In this document: one piece after another, positions 1-8,381 of the stretch | How the letters are laid out: each line of letters opens with the position of its first letter | Numbering within the stretch: position 1 is the stretch's first letter | DNA from: Fabrea salina | Lineage: Eukaryota > Ciliophora > Heterotrichea > Heterotrichida > Fabreidae | NCBI GenBank assembly: GCA_022984795.1 | Contig: JALIHJ010000054.1 | Span: 119,909-183,908 of the forward strand | Length of the DNA: 64,000 nt | Direction: 5' to 3' | The notes under the pieces: generated by a model | Seen by the model: the letters and a program-made list of their open reading frames with translations, nothing else | What the model was told of the DNA's origin: nothing | Databases searched by the model: none | Translations under genes and position numbers: made by a program

Positions 1-726
1 GGGGTTGTCAAGGGTAGCTACTAAGTGGACTGAGTCGTGGGCTGCTAGTTTACTTAAGGACTCTTGCATGTCTGTGTAGGGTAAACTGCTGCCTTCGATG
101 TTGTGTAAGAGAAGGAAAATGTCCGTGTTTTTTTTAGAAAGACTTTTGTGTATAGCTTGTATTGAACTTTCAATGTCTGGTTCAGAAGAAACACCGCAAA
201 AACTACAGATGTCGCTTAGCAGTTTGCGAAGGGTGAAACTAGGAATGTAAGCGTAGGCCTTTACACAAGTGCACCCTTCTCGAGCAAGGAAGTCAAAGTA
301 ACTTTCAAGAAGACTTATTTTGGAGCCAGGCCCGTACAACAGTAAGTTAAACCCTGAAAGTAAAAAGTTCAACCAATCGCTAAACTTGCTTTGGTAGTAC
401 TCAGTAATGTTTTCGTCATCAAAACACTCTAGGTCTTTTGCTTTGGGTCTGGAAGGTTTAAGGGTGTTTTTTAGTTTGTCAATTTGGACGTTTTGGATGG
501 TATCCGAAGATATGTAGTCAGGCAAAATGTTACTTGTAAGTAAGTCGCTGGTTTTTCGTAACTTTTCAAGTTTTATTTGCAACTTTTGGTCGATTTCAGG
601 GTTTAGTTTTTCTTCTTCAATACTTTCACTGGACTCTGAGTGGTCTTCCATGTCTTCAACTTCTTCCAGAAGCATTGGATCCTGTCTGGCGCGCAACTCC
701 TGGACCCTTTTGCTTTGCCTCTTCAT
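1..726 (-). CDS. ORC2: Origin recognition complex subunit 2 (partial, C-terminus off the left edge)
   Basis: ORC2 is part of the six-subunit complex that marks replication origins in the nucleus. The first 242 residues are visible, starting at the ATG whose complement lies at 724-726. After an acidic, Lys/Arg-rich N-terminal region, the AAA-like core begins with the ORC2 signature GFNLLLYGPGSK near residue 126 and later shows VHLVATLDNP at the edge of the window; both match the family (LLLYGxGSK, HLIASIDH in animals). The rest of the winged-helix C-terminus lies outside the window. The start is shared with a divergent gene only 17 bp away. No frame problems are seen. Confidence 0.88.
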   Translation of the reverse strand, partial: MKRQSKRVQELRARQDPMLLEEVEDMEDHSESSESIEEEKLNPEIDQKLQIKLEKLRKTSDLLTSNILPDYISSDTIQNVQIDKLKNTLKPSRPKAKDLECFDDENITEYYQSKFSDWLNFLLSGFNLLLYGPGSKISLLESYFDFLAREGCTCVKAYAYIPSFTLRKLLSDICSFCGVSSEPDIESSIQAIHKSLSKKNTDIFLLLHNIEGSSLPYTDMQESLSKLAAHDSVHLVATLDNP

Positions 727-743
727 AATATTTATAGGAGTTT
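727..743. promoter_or_regulatory. 17-bp divergent intergenic spacer
   Basis: This A/T-rich spacer is all that separates the start codons of ORC2 (minus) and the next gene (plus). Any core promoter must sit here or inside the coding regions. Function is inferred from position only. Confidence 0.4.
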
Positions 744-1214
744 ATGGGAGTGATTTCTAAAGTATTTTGGGTTGTAGTTCCTGGAGTAGCAGGTTTAAGT
801 TACGTTGCTTTGAGTTTAGGAGCGCAACTTCCAGTAGCAACTAGGTCTGCAGGCAGAAAAATAGGAATGGGTTACAATTACCTTAAAGTAGTCATTAATC
901 ACTTAACTCCTAGAAGCAACCAAGGCATTGAACTCGTAAGGAAACTTAGACAAAGCGGGCAGCAAGCTTTTGCTTTCAGCAACGAAGTTAAGTGGAACTT
1001 AATGGAAACTAAGCCTTTAGTAAAGCAAGCCTTTCCAGGGATTTCTGAAGACCCTTTTAAGAAATTTGGTTTGCAAGAAGAAGTTCCTGCAGAGAAGCCC
1101 ACGCAGTCTGCCACAGAACTTGTGTTTGAAGCTTTTTCAGAGAAAAAACGAATAGAACACAAAAAGCAACAAAAAACTAAAGAAGAACAAGACATTCAAA
1201 GTTTAATAAAGTAA
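744..1214 (+). CDS. Small protein of unknown function with hydrophobic N-terminus
   Basis: I do not recognise a family. The 156-residue product has a hydrophobic stretch at residues 5-30 that could be a membrane anchor or organelle-targeting segment. A middle part follows (about 45-100), and then a strongly charged Lys/Glu/Gln tail. It starts 17 bp from divergent ORC2, and its TAA ends one base before the ATG of Dicer on the same strand. A 19-nt GT...AG stretch (1211-1229) would join it in frame to Dicer, but 19 nt is longer than the 15-16 nt expected and Dicer has a good start of its own, so I keep two genes. Confidence 0.6.
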   Translation: MGVISKVFWVVVPGVAGLSYVALSLGAQLPVATRSAGRKIGMGYNYLKVVINHLTPRSNQGIELVRKLRQSGQQAFAFSNEVKWNLMETKPLVKQAFPGISEDPFKKFGLQEEVPAEKPTQSATELVFEAFSEKKRIEHKKQQKTKEEQDIQSLIK

Positions 1215-1215
1215 A

Positions 1216-4200
1216 ATGTCTTCTGATAGCGATTTAGAAATTGAAGACTTGCAGGAGCAGTTACAGGAGTTTGAAGTCAGGGACTACCAAAGAGAAGTGT
1301 TAGCCCAGGCTAGGCAAAAAAACATCATTGCTTTTTTAGATACTGGAACTGGGAAGACTCTTATTGCACTTCTGCTCATCAAAGAAACTAGGGGCAAGTC
1401 CATCTTCTTGGCTCCTCACAGACACTTAATAACCCAACACTCCAAAGCTGCTGACTCACTTGACATACCCAACATAGCAATCTCAGGAGAAACAGCTGAT
1501 AATTGGAACATCCACAGGTGGAAGAAAACTTTGCAAAGCACAAACTGCATGATAATGACTCCTCAAATATACCTCAACTCTTTGAGGTCAGGCTACTTAA
1601 ACATTTCAGACTTTTCCTTGATGATCTTTGATGAGTGCCACCACTGCAGCAAGAAGCACCCTTACATGAACCTTATGCTGGAGTTCTACCACCCCTCTTC
1701 AACAAAGCCTAAAGTCCTGGGCTTGACTGCCAGTCCTGTTATTGACGCCAACATCAACCAAGAAGAAATGGTTAAAAGTCTCCAGGAACTCAGAGCTAAC
1801 CTAGACTGCGACTTTGCCCCTATTGACAGAAAAAGCGTAGAAGCCATTGCTAACAAGCCTAACTACGAAATCAAAACAGTTCCTTACGAACCAGAAAACC
1901 CCCTACTTAACTTTATGAAAAAGTATGCTTTAGAAATGCCCAACCACAAAGAAGCAAAGGAATTCAAAGACGAAATATCCTCAAAAGGGTTTTACTTGAT
2001 AGAAACAGTAGGAATTCACTCTTTCAAGACTTACCTGCGAAACCTTTTACCCAAAATTAGCTCTCAAGAAGCCAAAAGAGTTGCTGGGCAAATGATAGAA
2101 GTGGCCGAAGGGTCCCATGAAACCATTACTAAAAGAGTTGAAAAGCTTCTAAAAGTGCTTAAAGAACACCTAGACAAGAACCAAGCCAGTCAAGCAATAG
2201 TTCTCACACAAAGAAGAGTGACCGCCTGGTACCTTTCTATGATGATAAACTACATGTCGCTTCCCAACATAAAGTCCAAAGCCGTCGTAGGCAAAAACAA
2301 CAAAGAAAAGTTAAACACTTTTGTCATGGAAAGCAACTACTACCAAAAAGCTATTGGAGACTTCAGGAACAAAAAATACAATGTACTTGTAAGCACTACT
2401 GTTATTGAAGAAGGACTTGATATTCCTTCTTGTGACTTAGTAGTGCGCTTCGACAACTTGTCAACGAACCTCAGAAGTTATGTCCAAAGCAAAGGTAGAG
2501 CCCGCGACATGAACTCTAGGTTTTTAGTGCTGGCTCCTAAGGATTTAAAAGGGTCTATAAGGAGAGAACTTGAAGGCTACGAAAAAGCTATAACTTGGCT
2601 CAAGAACATGGCTGACACTGAATTGCCTAGTAAACCCACTGAGCAAGTCAAGCCTTTGAAGTCAGTGACTTTCCCAACCGGAGCTAAAGTGAGTGCCAAC
2701 TGGAGTGTCCAGTTTCTAAAGATATTTTGCAACGGAATTCCCTGCGACAAGTACACCAGGCACTCAGTGAGGTTTAACTCTAGGTACTACAGACCTGGAG
2801 AGTGCAAGTTGCCAGTTACTAACTCCGAAAGAGGAGGCTATTTAAGTTCATGTGAGCTACCTAAGATTCTGAACTGCGGACCTGTAACAGGTGAAACTTT
2901 GTACGAAAAAGAAGAACACGCTAAAGCTGACTCTGCTCTGGCAGGAGTCAAAGCTTTGAGAGAAAAAGGACTGATCAACGACTACCTTAAGCCTGTTTGG
3001 GACAATAGTGACCAATTAAACGCTGAAATAAACGATGAGTACTTTAAGCTTGTAGATGAAAGAGGAATGCGGTTTGTACTCAAAGACCCCCCTTTCAATG
3101 ACTCAGCACCTAGCTTTTTCCACCAAGACATTAGCTTCTTATCAGTAAAAGCTAGTTGTGCTTCTGAATTTTACGTTTACTACATGAAGTCCAGACCAAA
3201 ATACACCGAGAACTCAGATTACTCTTTAGGAGTACTTTCTCCTTTGCCAGTTCCAAGCGAAAGCTTCCAAATCTACCCTAAGAACTTGTACAAGTACAGA
3301 GGCGTTAATTTTATTCACAAAAACAAAAATAAAAACAGACATGCACCCAACGATCCCTGTCAAATATGCGACAAGTACCCTGTGTCTTTGACACCTACAA
3401 ATGTTAAAGTCCAGCTTGATCAGCCAAAAATTAAAGCTATCAGATCTTTTCACATAATTAACCACGCACTTATCACAGAAAACTACAATGAACTACTTGA
3501 AGCTCAAAGAAACGGACTCCTTCAAGTGCTGACGAGTCAAGAAGAAGACGTTCACGTTCCAGTTTGTTCAGTTCCTATAAAGAGTGGAAGCATTGACTGG
3601 TCAGTTATTCAAAGCACTCTTGAGCTATTTAGCAACGACCTCCAGTACATTCCAAGGACTCCTTCTGTGAAAACTGAAGGAAAAGCCGTTATCACCACTC
3701 ACAACAACTCTTGCTTTATCGTCATTAAAGAAATTGAAGACGCTCTTCATTTTGAATTTGATTACAAAAAAGCTTTGATCTCAGTCAAAGACTACTACTT
3801 GCAAAAGCATCAAATTCAACTCCGCAATGGCAGGATACTCCAAAGCAAACCTATTAAGAACTATGTGCAGGCACTCAGGCCCCATGTAACTCAAAAGGAC
3901 AGAAAAGACCAAGAACATTACATTCCAGTTGAGTTAAGTTCAGTTTTGCCTATACCTGCTGAGTACCTTATTTTGTCCAGACTGTACCCCAACATCTACC
4001 ACAAACTAACTCAACTATTTCTCACAAACCATCTTTCTAAGAGTTTAAGTCTGCAAATTAGGATTCCTTTGCTCATGGAAGCCCTTACTTGTACTTCTGC
4101 TCTTGAAAAATGCGACTACCAAAGACTTGAAACTTTAGGAGACAGTGTTTTGAAGTACCTTACTTCAGAGTTCCTTTACAGAACTACTGACTTAGCTTCA

Positions 4201-5337
4201 GAAGGAGTACTTTCAAGCAAAAGGTCTGCAATAGTATGCAACAATAGACTTTTCAACTTAGCCTTGGAACGCAAGTTTTATATGTACATGTTTGTGAACC
4301 CAGTTAGGCACAGTGGGTGGAAAGCTCCTGAACTTGAGAACTTAGAAGTGGATGCTTCTGACAGCGAAGAAGAAATTGAAGTGATTGAAGAAGCAGGTTG
4401 GGAAAAGCTACTAGACGAGTACGGAGAAATAGTGCTTAATTCCCAAAGAGAAAAAGTGGCCCTTTCTAACAAGCAACTTGCCGACTGCGTAGAAGCCCTT
4501 ATAGGAGCTGCTTTCCTAGAAGGCGGGTTTGACTTTGCTAAAAGGCTCTTGTATGAGTTCAAACTTATCAATCTTAGAGAAGGCGAAATTGCACAGTCTA
4601 TAAAGGAAACGGACAACTACGAGTCTTTAGAAGAGGACTTGGGCTACGTGTTTAAGGACAAAGGGTGGTTAGTAGAGGCACTAGAGCACTCTTCAACCAA
4701 CAAAGCTTATTCTTACGAAAGACTTGAGTTTTTAGGAGACGCTATTCTGGACATGGTAGTTATGGAGTTTCTGTTTTTCAAGTTCCCTAGAGCAAAGCCT
4801 GGGAGTCTTTCTAAAATGAAGTCTGAAGTTGTTAACAACAAGTTCTTAGCTTACATTGCAACGCAACTCAAACTCTACTTCTTTTTGAGGGAAGACAACC
4901 CTAACTTGCAAGAAGACGTTCTGAACTGCGCACAAGTTATAGAAGAAATGGAGTTTAACTCAATGAGTGACTTCAACAGGATTCCAGATGAAGACAACAA
5001 AGTTTTGGGAGATCTTTTTGAAGCGGTGATAGGGGCTATTTATATGGACTCTTCTAGTTTTGAGGAGTGCAAAAGAGTCATAATAGGCTTGACTTTAGAG
5101 TTTTTGGAAAAACTAGAACCTTCAGGGCTCAACCACCCCCACTCGAAGCTCTTTGAATGGGCTCAGAAAAACAGAATAGACAACTTAAAAGTTCAAAGGT
5201 TCAAACTCCAAAACTCCTTTGGAACGGAGTTCATCACTAAGATTTTTATCAGAGAAATTGAACTGGCTGAGGGAAGGCACTCTTCTAAGTACATGTCTTC
5301 TGTAAAGGCTGTTGAAAACTTTATGCGGTCTCGGTAA
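1216..5337 (+). CDS. Dicer-like ribonuclease III
   Basis: It cuts double-stranded RNA into small RNAs for RNA interference. The 1373-residue protein contains, in order: a DExH helicase (DTGTGKT near 42, DECHH near 138, GLTASP) with its helicase C lobe (EEGLDIP, and a Q-rich KGRARD motif VI); a Dicer dimerisation domain around 500-610; a middle region where a PAZ domain would be expected but is not obvious; RNase IIIa (YQRLETLGDS near 968, with ADCVEALIGAAF); RNase IIIb (YERLEFLGDA near 1166, with GDLFEAVIGAIY); and a C-terminal dsRBD-like segment. The acidic catalytic residues of both RNase III domains are present, so it should be active. The start is the first ATG, one base after the upstream stop. 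Confidence 0.95.
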   Translation: MSSDSDLEIEDLQEQLQEFEVRDYQREVLAQARQKNIIAFLDTGTGKTLIALLLIKETRGKSIFLAPHRHLITQHSKAADSLDIPNIAISGETADNWNIHRWKKTLQSTNCMIMTPQIYLNSLRSGYLNISDFSLMIFDECHHCSKKHPYMNLMLEFYHPSSTKPKVLGLTASPVIDANINQEEMVKSLQELRANLDCDFAPIDRKSVEAIANKPNYEIKTVPYEPENPLLNFMKKYALEMPNHKEAKEFKDEISSKGFYLIETVGIHSFKTYLRNLLPKISSQEAKRVAGQMIEVAEGSHETITKRVEKLLKVLKEHLDKNQASQAIVLTQRRVTAWYLSMMINYMSLPNIKSKAVVGKNNKEKLNTFVMESNYYQKAIGDFRNKKYNVLVSTTVIEEGLDIPSCDLVVRFDNLSTNLRSYVQSKGRARDMNSRFLVLAPKDLKGSIRRELEGYEKAITWLKNMADTELPSKPTEQVKPLKSVTFPTGAKVSANWSVQFLKIFCNGIPCDKYTRHSVRFNSRYYRPGECKLPVTNSERGGYLSSCELPKILNCGPVTGETLYEKEEHAKADSALAGVKALREKGLINDYLKPVWDNSDQLNAEINDEYFKLVDERGMRFVLKDPPFNDSAPSFFHQDISFLSVKASCASEFYVYYMKSRPKYTENSDYSLGVLSPLPVPSESFQIYPKNLYKYRGVNFIHKNKNKNRHAPNDPCQICDKYPVSLTPTNVKVQLDQPKIKAIRSFHIINHALITENYNELLEAQRNGLLQVLTSQEEDVHVPVCSVPIKSGSIDWSVIQSTLELFSNDLQYIPRTPSVKTEGKAVITTHNNSCFIVIKEIEDALHFEFDYKKALISVKDYYLQKHQIQLRNGRILQSKPIKNYVQALRPHVTQKDRKDQEHYIPVELSSVLPIPAEYLILSRLYPNIYHKLTQLFLTNHLSKSLSLQIRIPLLMEALTCTSALEKCDYQRLETLGDSVLKYLTSEFLYRTTDLASEGVLSSKRSAIVCNNRLFNLALERKFYMYMFVNPVRHSGWKAPELENLEVDASDSEEEIEVIEEAGWEKLLDEYGEIVLNSQREKVALSNKQLADCVEALIGAAFLEGGFDFAKRLLYEFKLINLREGEIAQSIKETDNYESLEEDLGYVFKDKGWLVEALEHSSTNKAYSYERLEFLGDAILDMVVMEFLFFKFPRAKPGSLSKMKSEVVNNKFLAYIATQLKLYFFLREDNPNLQEDVLNCAQVIEEMEFNSMSDFNRIPDEDNKVLGDLFEAVIGAIYMDSSSFEECKRVIIGLTLEFLEKLEPSGLNHPHSKLFEWAQKNRIDNLKVQRFKLQNSFGTEFITKIFIREIELAEGRHSSKYMSSVKAVENFMRSR

Positions 5338-5457
5338 CTTAAATAGATTTTATTAATTAAGTGGTGAAGAATATTCATCTTCTGGGAAATTGGCCGCGAA
5401 AGCATATTCTTGGGCCTTTAAACGAATTAAGAATGGAACTTTGCTATATTTATTTCA
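5338..5457. other. Intergenic region between convergent genes
   Basis: This A/T-rich 120-bp gap lies between the 3' ends of Dicer and the zinc-finger gene. On the minus strand the zinc-finger frame reopens after its TAA TGA stops for about 30 codons, but with no ATG and no GT-AG intron to join it. I see no supported gene. Confidence 0.4.
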
Positions 5458-5880
5458 TTAGTAAAATTTAAGGTTGGGCAGCTCGCTTGGTAGTTCGATG
5501 CTTTTACGAGGCACTCGGAACCTTTGGTTGTACTCTTTTAAATCGAATTCTTTTGGATCTAAGTAAGGCGTTAACTTTAAAACTGAGATTTCTCTGGTTG
5601 AACTCAATCTTGCCATCTTCAGATGAGCTTTTTTATGCACTGAAAACTGGCTCATTTGTCTAAAGGTTTTGTTGCAGCCAGGCTCAGAGCAGACGTAGGG
5701 TGCCTCGCCTGTATGGATGTACATGTGCTCTTTTAGGCTGTGTTTGGTTGCTACTTCTCTCCCACACTTCTCACAAGAGAATTTTTTGTTTTGATGGTTA
5801 GTTTCAATGTGCCTCCTAAGGTTGAAGTGTGTAGTGTAGGTCTTTTGGCAGTTCGGACAGCTGTATAGCTTTTTAGGCAT
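5458..5880 (-). CDS. C2H2 zinc-finger protein
   Basis: A 140-residue, probably nuclear protein made of three tandem C2H2 fingers in its first 90 residues (CPNCQKTY...HIETNH; CEKCGREV...HMYIH; CSEPGCNKTF...HKKAH). The second and third are joined by a TGEAPYVC linker close to the classic TGEKPYxC linker. A basic 50-residue tail follows. It is likely a DNA-binding regulator, but the target is unknown. The ATG at 5880 is chosen because the slightly longer frame upstream begins with TTG only. The stop is TAA directly followed by TGA. Confidence 0.85.
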   Translation of the reverse strand: MPKKLYSCPNCQKTYTTHFNLRRHIETNHQNKKFSCEKCGREVATKHSLKEHMYIHTGEAPYVCSEPGCNKTFRQMSQFSVHKKAHLKMARLSSTREISVLKLTPYLDPKEFDLKEYNQRFRVPRKSIELPSELPNLKFY

Positions 5881-6149
5881 ATTTATTAAGGCCAATTTTT
5901 GTCAGGATTAATGTAGAAATGGGATTTCAAGATGGAATCGCTTAATTACTCAGGATAAAAGTTTCTTAGTAGATGAAAGACTAGTTCTATGAATTACTAG
6001 AACTTTATAGCATTCTGGGTTATGAAAATTAAAGATGATTGTAAACTCAATGAAATTTCAATAGTAGCCATACAAGCATCAATTGAACTAAGGGTTAAAG
6101 AGTCCAAGTTAATAATTTAATTACTATGAAATATAAGGCTCATATTTAG
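5881..6149. other. Longest gene-free stretch of the window
   Basis: About 270 bp of A/T-rich DNA, unusual in a region where gaps are mostly under 60 bp. It holds a 7-bp inverted repeat (AGTTCTA at 5983-5989, TAGAACT at 5998-6004). It also holds a 32-codon frame at 6022-6120 that starts with ATG and ends in TAA. No tRNA, snRNA or known RNA motif was recognised. It may hold a small RNA gene, a small peptide gene, or only promoter sequence. Confidence 0.35.
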
Positions 6150-6668
6150 CTATAAAGACCTAACAAAACTGTAAATAACTTTTCCGGCATTGTCTTCTTC
6201 GTCTGAAAGAAAAGCAAAAGGAGACTTTTTGTAAGCTTCAAGCCAGTTGATTATGTCAGAGATTCTTGCTTTTGAGCTAGTTGAAAAATAGTGCACTAGT
6301 TCTATTTCGCCGTTAGTTTTGCCAGCAGATTTAGTACTTTTGGGAATCAAAATCTTGAAGTCAAGCCTTCCAAAGCTTTTAAAAGAAACTTCAAAGCACA
6401 ACTGCTTGGGTTTACAACTAGAAGTTCCAAGTAGCTGGACGTAGGAGTGGTTGAAGTCAACTTTTGGACTTTTGATGCACTTGACTTCGTAAATTATATA
6501 GTTAGGCATCAGCTCAGTCAGCTCTTGGAGCGACTTTGCTTCTCTGAAGTAAACTGTGTAGTTAATGATTTTAACGTAGCTATCGTAAAATCTCAATGGG
6601 TCACTTTCTTCCAGCTCATTATGGGGCCTTTCATTACACCCTAACTTGCTCAAACAACCATTACCCAT
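6150..6668 (-). CDS. Unknown protein with N-terminal acylation motif
   Basis: I do not recognise the family. The 172-residue product begins MGNGCLSKLGC, a strong N-myristoylation plus palmitoylation signal, which is the main reason for choosing the ATG at 6668. The body is a mixed alpha/beta sequence without a recognised motif. Its ATG lies inside the end of the upstream snurportin-like gene, so the two overlap by 8 bp (ATGGGTAA) in different frames. Alternatively, removing a 16-nt GTAATG...TTGAG segment just upstream would fuse the two proteins in frame; that segment ends in GAG, not TAG, and the acylation motif would be lost, so I rate it second. It ends in TAG. Confidence 0.6.
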   Translation of the reverse strand: MGNGCLSKLGCNERPHNELEESDPLRFYDSYVKIINYTVYFREAKSLQELTELMPNYIIYEVKCIKSPKVDFNHSYVQLLGTSSCKPKQLCFEVSFKSFGRLDFKILIPKSTKSAGKTNGEIELVHYFSTSSKARISDIINWLEAYKKSPFAFLSDEEDNAGKVIYSFVRSL

Positions 6669-7581
6669 TGTTATTAATCCCAGACTCCAGAATATCTTCA
6701 AGCGATATGTGTTTGTATTTAATTTTACTCAAAGGATCTGCTAGAGTGGACTCAGCTCTTCTAAGCACCTTAGCGTTGGAACCAAGATTTGGAAATTTGC
6801 AAACAAGGGTTACTCCTGGAACCAAGTAAAAAGACTCCAAGTCAACGTCTCCTAGTGTGTACCCTTCAAGAGTTTTTAGTTCCCCTGTTCCTTTCACATA
6901 AAGCACAAATTCGTCTCCGACTGGGTGATCCGTCCAAAACTTTACCCAAAGGTTCACTCCTGACTTGTAAGTGCTTTGTTTGTGGTAAAACAAAATCCCT
7001 TTTGAATTAGGGCTTTCATATGCCTTTATTAATCCACTGAAGTCACAGTTGTATACTGGCAGCATTTCAGCACGGCATTTAAAATGTATTCTGGTAAATT
7101 TGGACCTTAGCAAACTAAACCTTTCCTCTGCGCCCAGAACTGAAAGGTCTAGTTCGTTCCAAACAAGCAGGTCCAAAAGGTAGTAAGTGTCTTCACTGCA
7201 GATAACTTCCAAAACAACCTTCCCAAACTCACCTTCTAAGTTGATGGCAGAGACTTCAGTCACTTCTCCTAAAATAGAAACTAAGTAAGTTCTTCTGAAC
7301 AAAATAACTAGCTTGTACTTATCTCCAAAAGGCTTAGAAACAGCAAGGTAGTTTCCATCTATAGAGTTCTTTTCACTTAGCCAGTCTTCTACCATGAACT
7401 GCCTAGCTTTTTTTTTCCTCTTCTTAAAGCTGATTTTAGAAGAGCCTGTTTCAAAGATGTTTCTATTGGACTCAAGGCTTTTGTAGTTACTTGCTTTTCG
7501 CACAGAACTACTGAGTTTCCGAGCTCTTTTTAGAATGAGTTCTTTGAAACTAGAAGTAGAATTACTGTACCTAAAATCCAT
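6661..7581 (-). CDS. Snurportin-1-like m3G-cap-binding protein
   Basis: Snurportin-1 binds the trimethylguanosine cap of spliceosomal snRNPs and carries them into the nucleus. The 306-residue product matches the cap-binding domain in its second half: TYYLLDLLVWNELD aligns with the family's TYYVLDVMCW, and GILFYHKQSTYKSG aligns with GLLFYHKQTHYSPG. The N-terminus is Lys/Arg-rich. An importin-beta-binding segment is plausible but not certain. The start at MDFRYS (7581) leaves 4 bp to the divergent RING gene; an in-frame ATG at 7650 would overlap that gene by 65 bp and is less likely. The stop overlaps the next gene by 8 bp. Confidence 0.75.
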   Translation of the reverse strand: MDFRYSNSTSSFKELILKRARKLSSSVRKASNYKSLESNRNIFETGSSKISFKKRKKKARQFMVEDWLSEKNSIDGNYLAVSKPFGDKYKLVILFRRTYLVSILGEVTEVSAINLEGEFGKVVLEVICSEDTYYLLDLLVWNELDLSVLGAEERFSLLRSKFTRIHFKCRAEMLPVYNCDFSGLIKAYESPNSKGILFYHKQSTYKSGVNLWVKFWTDHPVGDEFVLYVKGTGELKTLEGYTLGDVDLESFYLVPGVTLVCKFPNLGSNAKVLRRAESTLADPLSKIKYKHISLEDILESGINNNG

Positions 7582-7585
7582 ATAA
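7582..7585. promoter_or_regulatory. 4-bp divergent spacer (ATAA)
   Basis: Only ATAA lies between the start codon of the snurportin-like gene (CAT at 7579-7581) and that of the RING gene (ATG at 7586). Both 5' leaders must either be almost absent or run into the opposite gene. Confidence 0.45.
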
Positions 7586-8365
7586 ATGGGACTTAGTTCT
7601 TCATCACCAGAACCACCTAGACAAAACAGAAATCCTGAACAACAAGTCATTGTAAACTCTTTATATAACTCTAGAAACCCCCAGTTCGCACCCTACAGTC
7701 AGTTTAGAAACCGGCCACCTCCAACTTCAAACCAAACTAATGCTGTGCCTTTAAAACTATCCACTGTAATTAATAAGCACTCAGCTACCATGCTTCCTCA
7801 CGAATCCATGCACAACACTTACTATATAAACTTTGAGTACAGTTCTGAAACCAACTGCCAAATCACTATTTACTTCTTCGTAAAAGAAAACAACGGGTTT
7901 ACTCTAAACCAAACTAAACCTCCACAAACCTTTGAGTGCCAAGCAGGAAATAACCAAAGATTCCAGCGGCAGTGCTGTCTAGACATTTCTAACTGTTCTC
8001 CTGAAAGTTTGTTTTTTTACGATAGACAAACTTACCCTGTTGTTATAGAAGCAAAAACAAACTTCCAAAGCCTTTTAACCTACTACTCCTTTGCTAGGGA
8101 CTCAAACTCCCTAAAACTCAAACCAATCAGACAAAAAGCTGTAGTGGGGAACCAAGAACACGAGTTGCAGGAAATATTTGGAATATCAAACCAGAACTCT
8201 GAGGAATGCATTATATGCTTAACTGAAGCAAAAGACACTGCAATAATGCCTTGCAGACACGCTTGCCTATGCAGGTACTGTGCTGAAATGATGAAGTCCC
8301 AGACTGACCTAAAATGCCCAATCTGCAGGGACCCCATTATCTCTTTCTTGAGCATCAACAAGTAA
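7586..8365 (+). CDS. MGRN1/RNF157-type RING E3 ubiquitin ligase
   Basis: A 259-residue ubiquitin ligase of the mahogunin/LOG2 class. It begins MGLSSSSPEPP, an N-myristoylation signal typical of this family, which fixes the start. Residues about 55-175 resemble the beta-rich domain in front of the RING (hydrophobic strands including YYINFEYSS and ITIYFFVKEN). The C-terminus carries a C3HC4 RING: CIICLTEAKDTAIMPCRHAC, then CRYCAEMM and CPICRDPI. Family members act on membrane proteins and trafficking. The substrate here cannot be read from sequence. Confidence 0.9.
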   Translation: MGLSSSSPEPPRQNRNPEQQVIVNSLYNSRNPQFAPYSQFRNRPPPTSNQTNAVPLKLSTVINKHSATMLPHESMHNTYYINFEYSSETNCQITIYFFVKENNGFTLNQTKPPQTFECQAGNNQRFQRQCCLDISNCSPESLFFYDRQTYPVVIEAKTNFQSLLTYYSFARDSNSLKLKPIRQKAVVGNQEHELQEIFGISNQNSEECIICLTEAKDTAIMPCRHACLCRYCAEMMKSQTDLKCPICRDPIISFLSINK

Positions 8366-8381
8366 CTAAGAGCTTAAATGG

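Noticed and set aside
5353-5457. The zinc-finger frame reopens after TAA TGA for about 30 codons, as if by stop readthrough or a hidden intron.
   Set aside because: No GT donor exists for a 15-16 nt intron, there is no ATG, and an open run of 30 codons is expected by chance often enough.
7582-7650. An extended start for the snurportin-like gene at the ATG at 7650 (MTCCSG).
   Set aside because: It would overlap the start of the RING gene by 65 bp, and the extra residues are antisense to that well-supported coding region.
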